DNA of 64,000 nucleotides from NCBI RefSeq assembly GCF_958450345.1, contig NC_088783.1, positions 86,263,895 to 86,327,894 of the forward strand, written 5' to 3'. Position 1 is the first letter of the stretch; each line of letters starts with the position of its first letter. The notes under the pieces are model-generated. The model did no database searches. It was given only the letters and a program-made list of their open reading frames with translations, and was not told where the DNA came from. A program made the position numbers and the translations under genes. Positions 31,838 to 46,200 of the stretch are shown here, one piece after another. Source of the stretch: Calliphora vicina. Lineage: Eukaryota > Arthropoda > Insecta > Diptera > Calliphoridae.

Positions 31838-32348
31838 CAAGGCGAATTTATACAAGGTGGAGTCCAAGGCGTATTAACAAGGTGAGTGCGTCCCGGCAAC
31901 AAATACAACAATGCAAAAACAATAGGCAATTTGGTTTTGTTAAAATGTACTGTAAATGCCAAAATCAAGGCGAATTGAAATATTACTATGTTATTTACAA
32001 TAACAAATGTAAACATAAACAAAGTTTGACATATATTGTACATAAAACCACATCGAATTAAGAAACAGCTGATTTTATGCACTCACCTTGTTAATACGCC
32101 TTGGTGGAGTCAGTCAATCAGCTGATTACTCTTTTTTCGCTTGTTTGGTTCTAACATCTATCAAAGCTTGTTTTTATACTTCACATATTTATATTTTGCA
32201 TAAAGAAGTAAAACTCACTATTGAATTATTTACACTATATTTAGTTTTAATACATATTTGTTTAGTTTTTAATTTCAGTTTTTTGACATTTGTTAAGACC
32301 ATTTGTTGTTTTTGTAGAACTACCACCACCTTGTATGAATTCGCCTTG
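31838..32348. mobile_element. Middle element of the nest (ATTAGTAT TSD)
   Basis: CAAGGCGAATTTATACAAGG is inverted at the right end (CCTTGTATGAATTCGCCTTG, 32329-32348) with one mismatch. A perfect 8-bp target duplication ATTAGTAT lies at 31830-31837 and 32349-32356. Same TIR family as 1-363 and the innermost element. Confidence 0.8.
31865..32103. mobile_element. Innermost element of the nest (GTGGAGTC TSD)
   Basis: CAAGGCGTATTAACAAGGTG at 31865-31884 and its exact complement at 32084-32103. A perfect 8-bp TSD GTGGAGTC lies at 31857-31864 and 32104-32111. Its sequence matches the element at the window start in inverse orientation. Inserted 27 bp inside the end of a relative of its own family. 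Confidence 0.85.
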
Positions 32349-32648
32349 ATTAGTATCATATTTAGAATATTTTGGTACTAATTTTATTGATAACTATTCA
32401 ATAATTGCAAAATCTCTGTCATTTTCTTGTAACTTAATTTTTTTACATTTTGCCGAACTTTTTTACATGGCGAAGAACAGCTGATGCTGTTGTTAAATGA
32501 GTTAATAACAGCTTCAGCTTGTTTTATATTTACAGTCGACTTTAACGTCAAAAATATACTTTAACTTGTCTATGATAGACCTAAAGTCCACTCTTAAGTA
32601 AAGTCGACTTATTTCTATTAAAATATACTTTATTTCTGATTATGGGCC

Positions 32649-33110
32649 ATTGACTTCAAATTCCTAAACTAAGAGGTAGCAGGCACAAATTTTAACGATT
32701 TTGGCGTTAGTTTGATGATTTTTGATAAATTTTATTTATTCTATTTTGCCTGGAAAAGATGAAAAGTTTACCTTGAGATCGATTATTTTTGCTGTGGGAT
32801 TGGTAACTGGTAATGTGGTAAGTGGCGCATCGGCAAAAATAAAACAAATTGTGATCCAAAGTTTTTGTGAGAAATTTTATTTAAAAAGAAAAAAAAATTA
32901 TTTAAAGACAAAGAAAAATAAGAAATTTTTAAAGAAATAAAAGAAAACTTAAATATAGAACTAAAACTAAATAAAAATTTAAAAAAATCAAACCTAAAAC
33001 TAAAAGCTAAAACCGAATATATCTGGAAACTAAATAAAACTAAAACAAAAATAAGAATAAAAAAAAGGAACTGAAAAAGAAAACAACTTAATCTAAACTA
33101 ATAAAAACAA
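32649..33110. other. A-rich intergenic stretch
   Basis: From about 32880 to 33110 the plus strand is very A-rich, with AAAACTAAA/AAATAAAA words. No TIR, no credible ORF. Confidence 0.4.
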
Positions 33111-33605
33111 GTAAGAGTGCTATATTCGGCTATGCCGAATCTTATATACCCTTCAACTTTGTTGTGGATGCATTATTATTTTTTTATAATTAGTATATAT
33201 GTATGTACATTGCCCACTTTCTGCGTACAGCATCCTAAATTTATCAAGAACACAAAAAACAACAACAACGCCAAACGAAACAAAACACCAAAAGAAAAAA
33301 CAAAAACAAAATACGCAAGGCAATGAAACCAACAAACATCCAAACATACGTTTAACTGTATAAAAAACAACAACAACGCCAAAAGAAACAAAATACAAAA
33401 GAAAAACAAAATACGCAAAGCATGCACATCCAAACATACGTTTTGTTGCTTTTTTATCGAAACAAAAGCAAAAAATCCAACACACAACCAAACATACGTT
33501 TAGTTGTATAAAAAACAACAGAATATATATACTTTATAGGGTCGGAAAATTATATTGTGGAAATTACAAACGGAATGACTTCTCACGAAGTTGAAGGGTA
33601 TAAAA
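33110..33605. repeat. Dispersed repeat with 108-bp internal duplication
   Basis: Begins with AGAGTGCTATATTCGGCTAT/GCCGAATCTTATATACCC and ends with TTGAAGGGTATAAA, words common in fly dispersed repeats. Similar GAAGGGTATATTCGGCTGTG lies at about 53306. Inside, AACAACAACAACGCC blocks recur at 33258 and 33366, with ATCCAAACATACGTTT following each. No coding. Confidence 0.5.
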
Positions 33606-33649
33606 ACTAAGAGTAAAAAGAACTAAAAATTTGAAAAGATAAGAAAAAC

Positions 33650-34318
33650 AAGAAATATTAATTACCTATAAAACCGCCACTTTTCGTCAGCCACATCCGC
33701 TAAATTCTTCATCCGCCACATGTTACCGCCAATTTCAACTACATCCACTCAATTCCACATCCGCCATCATCCTCAAAGGCATCATCTTTTCCATAAGCCA
33801 TCCGAAGTAATTTTCATCCGCCATCCTTTTAGTCTGGTCATCTCGTCTGTCAACAATCATCACCATCAGAAATAGCCAGTCTCATTCACCATCATTCGCC
33901 GAAGTCATCACCAACCTCTGCAATCACATACATCAGCACCAGGTATCTGTGAATATAATATAATATTTTTGGTCAAAATTAGATTTAAAATTTTATTTGA
34001 GTTACCTTATTAATTAATTCCGAATGAGATTGAGAAGGAATTGTAGGGTCCAAAAAAAAGTGAGCTCATTTCGTAGGTCCATTAGTTTTATTAGGCCATG
34101 TATTGTGCAAAAGGGTTGAATCTCAATAGTAAATTTTATATCTATAAGGATAACAATAGATAACAAAAAAAAATATATAAAAAGTATAATATAACATAAG
34201 TGTTTACATAAATATATATATTGATACGAAATTGTACTTGAATTCAAATATAACGATTTTAACGGCTGATTTAAAAGTAGCCTAATGCTTTCAAATAACA
34301 GTGCTGTAATAGCAAACT
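33650..34318. other. Intergenic, CATCCGCCA-rich then AT-rich
   Basis: About 33675-33930 is less AT-rich than its surroundings and repeats CATCCGCCA-like words (CCGCCAC, TCATCCGCC). No ORF or element ends that I can pair. The remainder is AT-rich. Confidence 0.35.
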
Positions 34319-34840
34319 GTAACATATCTGTGGGCATTATTAGCATTGAATAAAAGCTTTCAGTTGGCCATTGATCATAAGTTGGCGACGTATATTCGAA
34401 TTCGAATATTCAGTTAAAGAACATTGTAGAAAGTACACCACAGATGGCGTATGTATTAGAAACCTCTAGACAGTTAAATAGAAATCTAGAGTGCAGATAG
34501 CAGTGTTATAAATAGTGGCAGAGGTTGCAGTCGTGAGTGAGTTTATCAGAGACGGTTTTCGAACAAACATCAACTGAGTGCTGTGTGTTTCAAGTGAATT
34601 CGTGTACACTATAAAGTGTGCCTGTATTTCTGCGAATTTATAAACGTGTACAAAAAACATTGAGTGACTATTTAATTCTGTGGTTGTTGTACATTTTAAA
34701 TAAATAAAGAGTTGTTACAATTTTTAAACTACTAAACGGCTTTTATTTGCAATCAAAAGTATCCGGTTTATTTAAAGGAAATAAACCAACGTTTTGAAAA
34801 GGTTAAAACGTAACTATATATAACAGAAAAATTACCTGTA
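34319..34840 (+). promoter_or_regulatory. LTR-like or promoter-like segment
   Basis: From TGTAACATATCTGTGGG the segment holds TATAAATAG (34510-34518), a likely start region about 25-40 bases on (GCAGTCGTGAG, ATCAGAGACG), an AATAAA (34702) and a sequence ending in ATAACA (34835-34841). This R-U5-like order and the TG...CA ends suggest a solo LTR of a Gypsy-like element. I could not find a matching second LTR or a TSD. The alternative is a stray promoter. Confidence 0.35.
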
Positions 34841-34841
34841 A

Positions 34842-36180
34842 TTACCTGATAAATGTTGCTAAAACATTAATATATGCACATATTGTAAATAATCTAAGTT
34901 TAAAATCAGATCAATATATTATAATATATAATTTTTACTAATTAATTAAAATCTCCATTATAATTTTACTTGTTAAATTCTTCTTTAAAATTAAACTTAG
35001 ATTGAATTTTATAACGAATTAGCATTAATTTTATTAAATGCAATAAAGAAATGATAACTTTTATAATGTATAAATGAAAATTTTTTATGAATCTTATCAT
35101 TTAATATGAGTGTCTAAACTAAAATATTAAGCGGCGGTAAGTAGGGGAAATAAAAGTGTGCAGGGTAAATTTGGGACATCCCTAATATCGGAAGTCATGG
35201 TGGAATCCTATGATTCCTAGTGGGAGGGACAACACTGGCATGACACCAGCCAGTGAAAAAGGTTGGTAGGGTATAATTCTGTATGGAGAACGGAAACCTA
35301 CTCGGTGCCCCTTTATATTTTTTTTGCATCTCAGCTGATATGATTTTTTTGTGTGTGGAAGGAAGAACCACCCCAACCGGCGAGCTCCAAGCATATGCGA
35401 GCATATCAGCGCCACTACCTCTCTGGCAACTCTTGCTTTTTGTGTTGCCAGTTTTATTTTAAACGGAAAAAAACCACCACGTCTCACCACAATTCTAAAG
35501 CAACTTTATCTATTTTGACAAAATTTATTCAGAATATAATGACATTACCCCAATTAATTGAAGCCGCCAAGCTCGAATTTATGCTTTAATCTCAGGCATT
35601 ATTACCTTCCGAATGGACCACCTACAGCGTAGTGCTATATTTTAATGAAATTATCTTTAAAAAGTAATGTCAGATATTGTTCTTTCTGGTCATAATATAA
35701 ATTTAGACGTTAAATTCTATTTTATGTGTTTTATTTAAAATTAAAAAAACTTCTGAATGAAATGTGATGTTTTCGTTCACTTTTTAAATAGAAATTTAAA
35801 AATTCCTGTTAGAAATCTTGACCTTTGTAATTTTCCGATTTATTGACGATTTTTAAAATTCGAAATGACGATTTTTTCTTTTTTATCGGTATATTGACGT
35901 TTTTTTTCCCAAATTCACCTGGCAGCTTGTAACACTAATAGTAAGAAAGTTGGCAAGTCTCTTGCTTTGCAGTGATGACAACTCAATTGTAAATTAAAAT
36001 ATGATTCATCGGCGCTAAGATATATTAACAGTTTTCCACAATAGTACATTCATTTTTAATCAAATTAATTAACTGGAATGATGATTTTAATTTTAAAAAT
36101 ATACATAACAAATGGTTTTATTCTTCATGACCGTCGTTTATAAAATCTCGGCGATAAGAAAACAATCAAGAGGTTGGCAA
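34842..36180. other. Intergenic; GC-richer repeat fragment at 35130-35500
   Basis: About 35130-35500 is noticeably more GC-rich, with a frame on the minus strand open for 102 codons that I do not recognise. It is probably a transposon fragment. The flanks are AT-rich with nothing recognised. Confidence 0.35.
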
Positions 36181-36189
36181 TTCAACAGA

Positions 36190-36953
36190 GTATATTTTAA
36201 AAAAAGTGCAAAAAGGAACTCGCTCTCAGTTTAAAACAGTATTTCGACGGAAATTGACGTGTTTTTGGTGATATTTTGCAAAATATCGTGTTTTGCCGCA
36301 TTTATTTCAGATTATTAAAATAGTTAAATGTTTAAATCATTAAACTAAAAATTATTTACAAATCGTACTTTTTACGGAAAAGCAATTGTATAAAATACAG
36401 AAAACTGAATTGTTGAAACAAAATCAAAAGGATACAACAACAAAAAAAAAACAAAGGCCACATAATTTTACTATCACACACAATTATTACGTGAAAAATC
36501 GATAAAAATAGATTTTAGAAACAAAATATTTTGTGTTGATAACTTTAATAGTGTGTGTGTGTGGACAACAGAAAAATATACGAAAGATCTAACAAACAAG
36601 CCAACATCAAAGCAACTACAAGGAAAATAATAATAAAACAAAATTTCTGCGCGATTGTGCGAGGTTGTTTGTCTGTTTGTTGCGTTTGAACTTGGTTGGT
36701 TGTGTTGTTTACCTCCAGGTTTGATGACGAATTTTCATATTTTTTTTTAAACGAAAATCAATCTAATTGCAATACCACATTTCTATATATTTTTGACGTA
36801 AACAAATTATCTTAAATTGACTAAACTACTAAATACCATCATTTTTAGTAAATAACAACCGATAATAATATTTAATTTAAAAAAATTAAAAAAAAGTTCA
36901 CAAATCATCTCTTAGAGTTCCAGTAATTTTGATATTAATTTTGGATCAATAGT
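36190..36953 (+). promoter_or_regulatory. eas: eas candidate promoter and long 5' UTR
   Basis: TATATTTTAA (36191) is followed about 37 bases later by TCAGTT (36226-36231), an initiator match. If used, the 5' UTR would be about 725 bases, AT-rich, with several short upstream ATG frames. Distance TATA to initiator is slightly long, so this is tentative. The start context is ATAGTATGGG, without an A at -3. Confidence 0.35.
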
Positions 36954-37280
36954 ATGGGCACAGAAACCAAAATAAATTGTTATACTGAGAACACTTCACC
37001 TGGCATTAACCGTGTTCCAAAACTCTTAAAGCGCTCTTCTGCAACTGATTTTAACAATACCTGTATGAACAATGGCAAATGCTCATCGACAAATCTTGTA
37101 ACGTCTGTCACAAATAGTACATTCGCCCAACATCACCACTCTTCATCATCACAAATAGCTGTTGCCGCAACTGTGCCATTTGTGCCCATACAAGTAGATG
37201 AAAATGCCGTTATTGAAGGTGCTAAGGAAATATTGAAAGTAATACGACCAGCATGGGATCTGAATTTTGTTCAATTCAAG
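36954..37280 (+). CDS. eas: eas exon 1
   Basis: 109 codons from ATG 36954 to a phase-0 donor (AAG|GTAAAT). Variable Ser/Thr/Asn/His-rich leader to about residue 75, then the start of the conserved region (VIEGAKEILKVIRPAWD). The frame runs on into the intron for some 40 codons, but the match to the kinase stops at the donor. Confidence 0.92.
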
Positions 37281-40200
37281 GTAAATTTATCTAAAGTCTC
37301 TCCCACATTATTTATAATGAAATATATTATTCTTATGACTAGAATAGTAATGTTATTATCAAAATATGTACATACTCATTTCGAAATTTTTAACGGATCC
37401 CATTGAGTTCAGTTACCCTCAAAATAAATTTGAAATACATTTCCTGAATACATCAAATTGTTTGTATTTATAGAATTAGAACGTCTGATAACTTATTGAC
37501 CCTTTACTGATAGCAGAAACTATATTTTTGTTTTATTATGTACTATATTCAGAATCGAGTTCTTACAAGATATTTTCGATTTTAAATATAAAACAATTTA
37601 AATAATCACGTACACAGAAAAAAGAAATTCATAATTGGAATGAATTTTGTAATAAATATTATTAATCGAACTTGACTTTTTTTTCCCAAACTATTTTCAT
37701 TCAGAATAAGAACATGTTCATAAATATTATAAAATTGTACATGACGGAAATTTTTGCTTTTTTACATAAATTGTATGCTATTTTATAATAAATTACATTA
37801 TAATTGTATTATCTAATGAATTATTTCAAAATTTTTTGCATAATAGCCATATATTGGCCAATATATTAAGATGAATTATAAATATCTGAAACTTAAAAAC
37901 TATCATTAATCATAATAAAACATCAATAAACATTAAAGCATTTCACCCTTTTAACAAAATTTAGTTAATTTCGCGCATATTTTCTCATTTTGTAGCTGAA
38001 AATCATAAAAAAATAAAAAAATTTTAAAGGAAAATTTCTAACATTTTTGAACAACATAAAAATATAAATAAAATTGAAATAATATTTTTCAAGCCTTCTA
38101 GATTTTTTTGAAAATATAAGATATGAAATAAATCATACTATTTAAGAAATTATTTATAAATGTTATGAATTGAAATCAATGAAATCAAATCATAATATTT
38201 ATGTTGAAACTTTTTTCTGTGTATAACAAACATTTGAATTGTTTAATTTTTACTTCCTTGATTTAATTCAATTCAATATACATATTTATTTCAATACATA
38301 CTATTTATGTTCATATTAAATATTACTTTATATGTTTTTGCTATGGTTTTTATATGATTTTTATATTACATTTATTTGATTATATTTATTAAATTACTTT
38401 AACATACTATACAAAAATAGCTTCAACTTTTTAATAGCGCCATTTAATTTGTTCAAAATATTTAAAAATGTAAATATGAAGCATGAACAAGAATAAGGAC
38501 ACTTAGACGAGAGTTTTCAAAATGCATTTAGGCATAATTATGTTAAAGTAATTCATTTTCATCTATGTGTCATAAATCTATTTAAAAGTCCATAATTTTC
38601 AATAAACAAATTAGCATTGAAGACATTATTTTATATTTGTACATACATATTAAAATTAAACAGTACAATTATTTGGTAAAATTGAACAAACATTAGACAG
38701 ATCGAAAACAGTTTTGTGAAACCCAACCTAATGTACCATGTCGAATCTTTTCTAATGTACCACAAATTTCCGAAATATTTTAATTATCCTACTTTTAGAG
38801 TAAGATAATTAAAATCCACCACTTAACTTATTCAGTGTGGATTTTAAATATTTATACACAGATGTATTAATTATAATATAATTAAATACCTATGTTGTAT
38901 TTTTTTCTCAATTTAAATTTTCTTTATTTCAGTTTAATTTTATGTTATATATACTCAGGAATTGTTACTTTGTAATATAATTTTAGGGCGTTTAAAGGCT
39001 TATATTACATAAATTGTGAATAAAAAATAAAAACAAAAAATAAAAATATAAGTTATCGGATTTTAGTTATGACATGTTAAAACACCATAAGCTACGATTT
39101 TTCTTTCTTTACAAACGTTTCGGCATTCGGGCAAGTTTTTTCCAGAATACTGAATACTAACCGAATTCCAAACTTTTAGTTAATCCAATCCCAAATATTC
39201 GGTAGAACTCTATAAAAACCATAGTAACAAAATATTTAAAATTTTAATAAAAGTATAATTTAGTTGCTGTTTACGATTTATCAAAAATCTAAATGTGGAC
39301 AATAAACAGAGCAGATATATTATGTAGTACAAAATTAATTTATAAAAATCTTTACTGTAGACCCAGGGATTTTTTTTATTTAATTTTCCTCAACTATTCT
39401 TTATTGATCAGAAATGTTTGGTATTGAAAATGGGCAAAATCGGACAAGTAGAATCAGAGTTATGGGACAAAATGTGAGACAACCTCCAAAAGAATTGATA
39501 TTTTTCAAAACTTTTTTTGCAATTTTCTTTATATGTATTGCCGATACAGATACATTGTGATTTGCACACGTTTGGAACTGAATAAAATAAAACTAAACTT
39601 ATGGAAATAAATATGGAGAGTAGTATAATATTTAAAATTAATAATGTGATAATAGAAAAAGTGAATTATATACAATATCTAGGTTTTCTAATAGATAAGG
39701 ACTTAAAATGAAATATATTTTTAAGAAAATTAGAAAGAAAAATTGGATTTTTCAAAAAACTACGAAATTAAGTTTTAATTAATACAGCTATTATCTTATA
39801 ATATTGTTAAACCACATTTTGAACCACGGTTTTATACACATGCTGTTGAGATGTAATACAAGAGGATATACTACAAATATTACAAAATAAGGCGATAGAT
39901 ACACACCGATAAATAGCATGCTAAACACTCTTAAATAAAACATAGTTTTGAACTAAATACGATAAATTTAATACAAAACATGAAAAAAAACTCAATAATA
40001 TCTGATAGAACAATTAATATATGTTGGTGAAATTCAACCCTATAACGAATGTAATAAGGAATGCTCAACACTTTCGACTACAACGTGTGAATAAAAAAAA
40101 GTACGCGAACAACAATTTGTAAAAATAAGTTGTATTTTATTATAAATCAATTTAAAACGTTTTTTTTTTTTTTTTTTATTTTACTTATTTTCTTTGCAAA

Positions 40201-43200
40201 ACTTGTAAATTGTATTTATTTTCAATATTTTTGTTTTGTTTACATGTGCAACCATGTTATTACAAATTATCAAGTACGCGAACACAACTATTATGATGTC
40301 ATATAAGGAAAGCAGTCGAATTTATAAGAAATATCAATATAAATTATAGCTTAATTATAATATGTAAAAATAAACGTAAAATTTTTTATACAAATAAATA
40401 AAAAAAATAAATAAAATACATTCCATTTTAGCCAAATTTCAGCCATACACTTAAGCATGTTCCCACTACAATTTTTCACTTAAATGTTGCATGTGGTTTA
40501 AAATTATGGAGGTCTTACTTACACATGTAAAAACTTTACAAATTAATAATTCTTTTGTCGACTTTATCGAAATTTACTTGCTTCATATGTATTAGGTTTT
40601 ATTACTAAAAAAATATAGTACTGATATGCATTTTACGTCATTATACAATAGTGTAAGTATAACTATATCTTTATTTAAAATAATATCTGTTTACACTTTT
40701 AATTAAATGAGCAAATGCTATTGTTTTTTAGTGAAATACTAAATCATATGATCATCTTATAAAGTGCGCATTTAAAATTTGCATTTAATGTTTTTGGAAT
40801 TATTCACAAATAATAAAACACTTTTGTTTGTACATTGTTGATTTTTCACTTATCTATGTATAATAAATTGTTATTAAACTGTTTGTGTTTGTATTTTTTT
40901 TAAGACGTTCAATCAGAATGTTAATATGTACATATGTACGTAGATATTTGCAATAGATAATGAATATTATACCCTACACCAGGCACGGATCCATGTCAAC
41001 CATTTGTGTCGATCGGTCTATAATTGGTCATAATCCCGAAAATCACTTTAACGAGTATATAAGCCTCTAACAAATACTAGTTTCCGGATAATATTCAACA
41101 CAAACAATATTCCTTTATACAGAAATCATGAAATGTATGATGATCGTTCCATAATTAACCGCCAAAAAATTATATCTCAAAGAAGTACTTTAAGTAGGGG
41201 TTAAAGTGATGACGAAGCGTGCATGATTTTTACATTAGCTTGTCATTGGTAATCTTTGTATATTCACTTTGAATTAATTAAAAATTTTTGTTGGGTAACT
41301 TTATAAAGGCTCCATTAGTAGTCACGCGTATAAATCTCTTAATAAACACAAATAATTTCCATATACATACAGGGAAATCTTGCTCCAAAATATTATGCCG
41401 ATCGTTACAAAAAACATTTTAAAGCGAATAAATCTGTTAATATTTTTTTACCAATAACATAAAATGTTGTACAATCATAAAATACCAAATATATATTTAG
41501 ATCATAATTGATCATAGCTGCCACACATGACACTAGGTTTATTAAACGCCTTTACCTAGATCTCATTATTTACACTACTCTTAAATATTATCGGTGTAGG
41601 GTATTGTATGGTTGGGTTTGACCAACTCACATTATTACTTATTTTTGTTATGATAATTATTTAAAATGTTTTAAAACTTTCCACACCGTTTTTAATATAC
41701 ATATGAACATACTTAAAGCGCATATCTACAGTAAATTAAATTCAGTCAGTTCTATTGCATTTTTTCGTTAATATTTTAAAAAAGTTCAATAGATGTTTTA
41801 TTATTGTTATATGTACTAGTAAATTAAATAATTCATCAAAAGTGGTATAATAAATACTATATAAATAAGTTTGTCATTTCGTTTGAAATTTCCATATTTT
41901 CATTTGCGATCCCATAAATTATATATATTCTGAATCGTTATAGCGCGGTCGATATAGGCATATCCGTCTGTTGAAATCAATTTCCGAAGCCCCCGTAATA
42001 TCTTACAAACATGATTGATACATTTTTACCAAAAAATTGTTTTAATCTTTATATTTATATTTTATAAGTATGCGTTGGTGAAGTATATTTAAGATTCGCA
42101 TGCTTGTTAAAAATAACGCTGTTTTCGAACATTAGGCACCATTAAAATGGTTATTTACTATGCCACTTTCAAAATAAACGGCACATACCCAATAAACCCT
42201 CCATACGTTGTTTTTTTTTTTTTAAATAAGCTGGGTTTATTATTAATAATAAAATGTTAGAACCATTGTATCTATAAACATTTTGTTATTTTTTTTTCAA
42301 AAATATTACCTTAATAGTTTTGTACTACCTAATATTTATTCAGATTAACAAAAGAAACATAATTTTTGGATTTTAAAGCAGTAAATTGTCATTTATTTAA
42401 ATAAAATATTTCTAAATAAAGATATTTTACAAACTAAATTTTTAGTTTTTAGTTTAGAAAAATACAGTAAACAAACAAAATACATACCTATAAGGCATAT
42501 TTTTCTTATTGTTGGTTAACCCGCCAATGGTGACCAATATGTCTGTGAGACCTTGTGTGTTAAAAAAGTATAATAATTTTATTCTCCTTTATTGTTTTTA
42601 AAAAATTTTGTGAATTTTAAAATTGAAGGAAAAGAACTTAAATTGATTAAATATCTTTGTTTTATTGTCAAAAAGCATAAATTAAAAAAAAAAAAAAGTT
42701 AACCATCAGAGCGTTAGACCATTTATGAAAGTAAAATTTGCGTCACCACTGGCGGGTTAAAGGTGTTGTAAATTTCACTGAAGTATTTGCATTACTTTTT
42801 TATAATTTTTAATCTATTACATATAAACAAATCAATAATATATTAATAATCGATTACAAAAGTCTACTAATAAATAACATAAAGAAAAAATATAGTACAT
42901 ATTTTAATAAGATAATACAATATATGCTAGAACAATAGTACGGTTAAAAATATTATTAATTTTGGTTATATGTACCTCAAATGTGTGTATTTAGGTACAT
43001 ATATGAAAAGTACAATTCATTCAAATGGCGTGATATTTTGCAAACACGCGACTTTATTAAGCGACAGCTTGTAGATTTTGTTTTTATTTAAAAAATATAA
43101 ATTACAAAATATACTATTAGGTGTTGTTTTTGTTTTCACCTAAACTATATTCACAGAGATAATCTAAATATAATTTTAGACTTTGGATTCATACGTCAAA

Positions 43201-46200
43201 AATGTGTGATGTTGTTGTGTAAACATAATTCTAAAAAAAATAGTAATGAATTTGTCGTATAAAATGTTATGATTTTTCATTTTCATTTTCTATGTACTTT
43301 GGAAATTTGTTTGTCTTTTATATATGTATGTATGTACATTAGAGTACTTCAAAAATATAAATATAAAAATAAAACAATAATTAATTCATTATTTAATTAA
43401 TATAATTAATATAAATTTCACGCAAAAGATATTTCATATTTATCTCCGTATTCTGAACTTTATGACAGCGAGAAATTCAGAAAACTGAAGATTGTATAAC
43501 TAAAGGTTGGGTCACACGTGACAAATATTTGACGAAAAAGACGTAACCACTAAATAAAATATATTTGAATTCTTTTATTTATTCCAAAAACTTATTTTCC
43601 TTTGGATGATTCAAAACAAAAATATTATTTTTATTTTATTTGATGCTGTTTGATCTTATAAAACAATTTTAAGAGTAAACACGTCAAACAAATTTGTGCT
43701 AAAAAAAGTGGTTACGCTTTAGTATAATTTTGTTTATTATAATTTTGTTATTGTCATAAATTTCAGAATACGGGAGCTAATGTAAATATGTTTGATAAAA
43801 AAGTAGTAATGATAACCTTCATTAAAGGACGATATTTTGAGTTAATATCCTGTGCTCATAATAAAAGGATTTTTTTGGAAATATATTGAAACTAGGGTAC
43901 ATTACTATGAGACCTATCGTGTAAAAATTTTTTAGGCAGTTTAAAAGTAATTTACAATTGAAACTGGACAATTTTTCAACTTTCTTATTGCACCTTGATA
44001 AAATACAGACTAAGCAAATTTAAACATTTTAATTTTTATAATACTATTCAATGTATGGAGCTGACGAAAAACTAGAAATTATTATTAAACTCATATACCT
44101 ATAAGCCTGTCAATTCTAAGGATACCTGCAGATCCCTGATTGAAATTAAAAAATCTGGCTTCTTTTGGATTTGAAGCGAGATTAGTATTATATGTATGCT
44201 GTAATTTAGCTTCTAAAATATCAAAAATGACAGGCCAAGTAATTGATGGTTAAATGCGTAAAGTCACCAAAAAAATATATAATAACTGCTGATTTAGAGG
44301 GTATTTTCAAAATTTCTGTTAAATGTTACTATTTTTCTATAACTGCAAAACTATACATTTTACGCTAAACTTCAATCAATTTATATTCTATAAATCTTGT
44401 AAAACTTCGAAAGAAAACATTCTATGACAACGTTGACAAATCGTTAGTATAATTATAAAGACTTTACATTATCAGTGTTATGGAAAATCTCTTAATCTAA
44501 ATTATCTATACATCAAATTGATAAATAAGTTTCAAAATGCTAATGCGAGGGAAAGTCAAAAGTAACAAAGATCACAAAGAAAATGGCTGACTTCATAAAC
44601 GCATTTTGCAAAGCAACACTGCCATGCATAGTGTTCATAAACGCAATAGATTTTGTTTTAGCAATGTCGCAAGTTCATTATTGTATGGCAAAGCTTGTCC
44701 ATGTGCAGCATCTGTCAAATTTGGGAACTGTTTTTTTTTATGATTCTTTACAAAACATTTATGCGTTCATGAATGTCAAAAAGTATTGCTTTGTCTTGTA
44801 ATTGCTTTGCATTACTGCGTTTATGAAGTCGGCCAATATTTTAGATAATAGTATAAAATTAACAATTTTACATGGATTATAATGATAAAAAAAACGGTTC
44901 GTACCACGCTTATCTACCAAATACATACTCATACTACGAGCACATATTATTTTATATGAGTAGAGCCTTTTCCCTTCACCTGTTGTTTGTATAACGCAAC
45001 AATACATTTTCATGCTTGAAAGAATTAAAAAAAACACACAAAACTATTAAATCATTTTTTTTATTCGCGATGAAATCTCAGTCATATAATAAAATATTTA
45101 GACATTGCTTATACAATTGCAGCAATGCTAAATAATTGAGTATATATTATGATTGATTAAAATGTTCCGACAATTTCAATGGAATTTTTTTTATTAAATG
45201 GCATGCTTACAAGTATTTAAGCGTTTAAATATTATAACTATGTAGTTAGTATATTTTAAGTTTTAATAAAATTGCATGTTTATTTTGTGCGTTTTATTAT
45301 TTTGTAATAAAATTAGACGTTAAATTTGCGTTGAATGTTAATATAATGCAATGATTTGTTAATTTGTTTGATTTTCTATTAAGTAACATATTGTTTATAC
45401 AAACCTAGTTTATTTAGAAAATTTAGAATAATTAAAATAATCTGAACAAGTGATTGTTAATATATTTTTAAGATTCTTTTAAAATAACTCAGATATTATT
45501 AAATGCCAAAAATTACATTACAAACAGTAGTTATTGACGAGAAGTTGTTGATTTAGGTGAATCATGCTTATTTATACATTAGCGTGTCATTGAAGATCAT
45601 GTGTTTATATAAATAAAGCTACGGATAAATCGACTACTGATATTTTAATAACAAAATTAACATACATATATATTTTTTTTTCAATTAAGAAATATTAATT
45701 GAAACAAACTTCAATTTGGTAACATTTTATAATGAAGTGAACTATTGATATTACAAAATCACATTTAAAATCTGTTTCGGATGTTATTTTTAAGCACTTC
45801 ATTAATGTGAAACTGAATGTGACTGATTTTGGTGGAGGGTATGTAATATTCGGCGCTGGCATCTATAGTATTATCACTTGTTGTTTAATAATATTAAACA
45901 ACAATTATTAAAGCATATTTCATTTCTTATCTTATCTATGAGTAATAACATTTGAATTTTCTTAATATTAGGGTATCCATATTAATCGCTTTTTCTATTC
46001 TTCGAATACAACAATAAATTAATTTTTTTGAAATAGCTTTCAATTTAAATTTTTCTTCAACTAATATCTATTACAATTTTTTTGAAGTCATTTTGTAAAT
46101 GATTAAAAGCTAAACAAAAATACAACTGAATGAAGAAAAAATATTTTAATTCAATTTGTATTATATTTAAATTAACAGAAATGGTATTACAGTGCACTCG

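Larger units (their letters stand above)
31603..32648. mobile_element. Outer MITE of a triple nest (ATT TSD)
   Basis: GGCCCATAATC (31603-31613) and GATTATGGGCC (32638-32648) are flanked by ATT on both sides (31600-31602 and 32649-32651). The arms continue with TAAAGTAT and GACTTTA matches. With the inner elements removed it is about 530 bp. A 3-bp TSD suggests a Harbinger-like mobiliser, though ATT is not the usual TWA. Confidence 0.62.

Noticed and set aside
33153..33518. 121- and 103-codon minus-strand frames rich in Phe, Val and Cys
   Set aside because: They arise from an A/C-rich tandem repeat on the plus strand. Hydrophobic composition reflects TTT/GTT runs, not a membrane protein.
35182..35490. 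102-codon minus-strand frame
   Set aside because: In a GC-richer repeat-like patch. No recognised domain and several overlapping frames of similar length.
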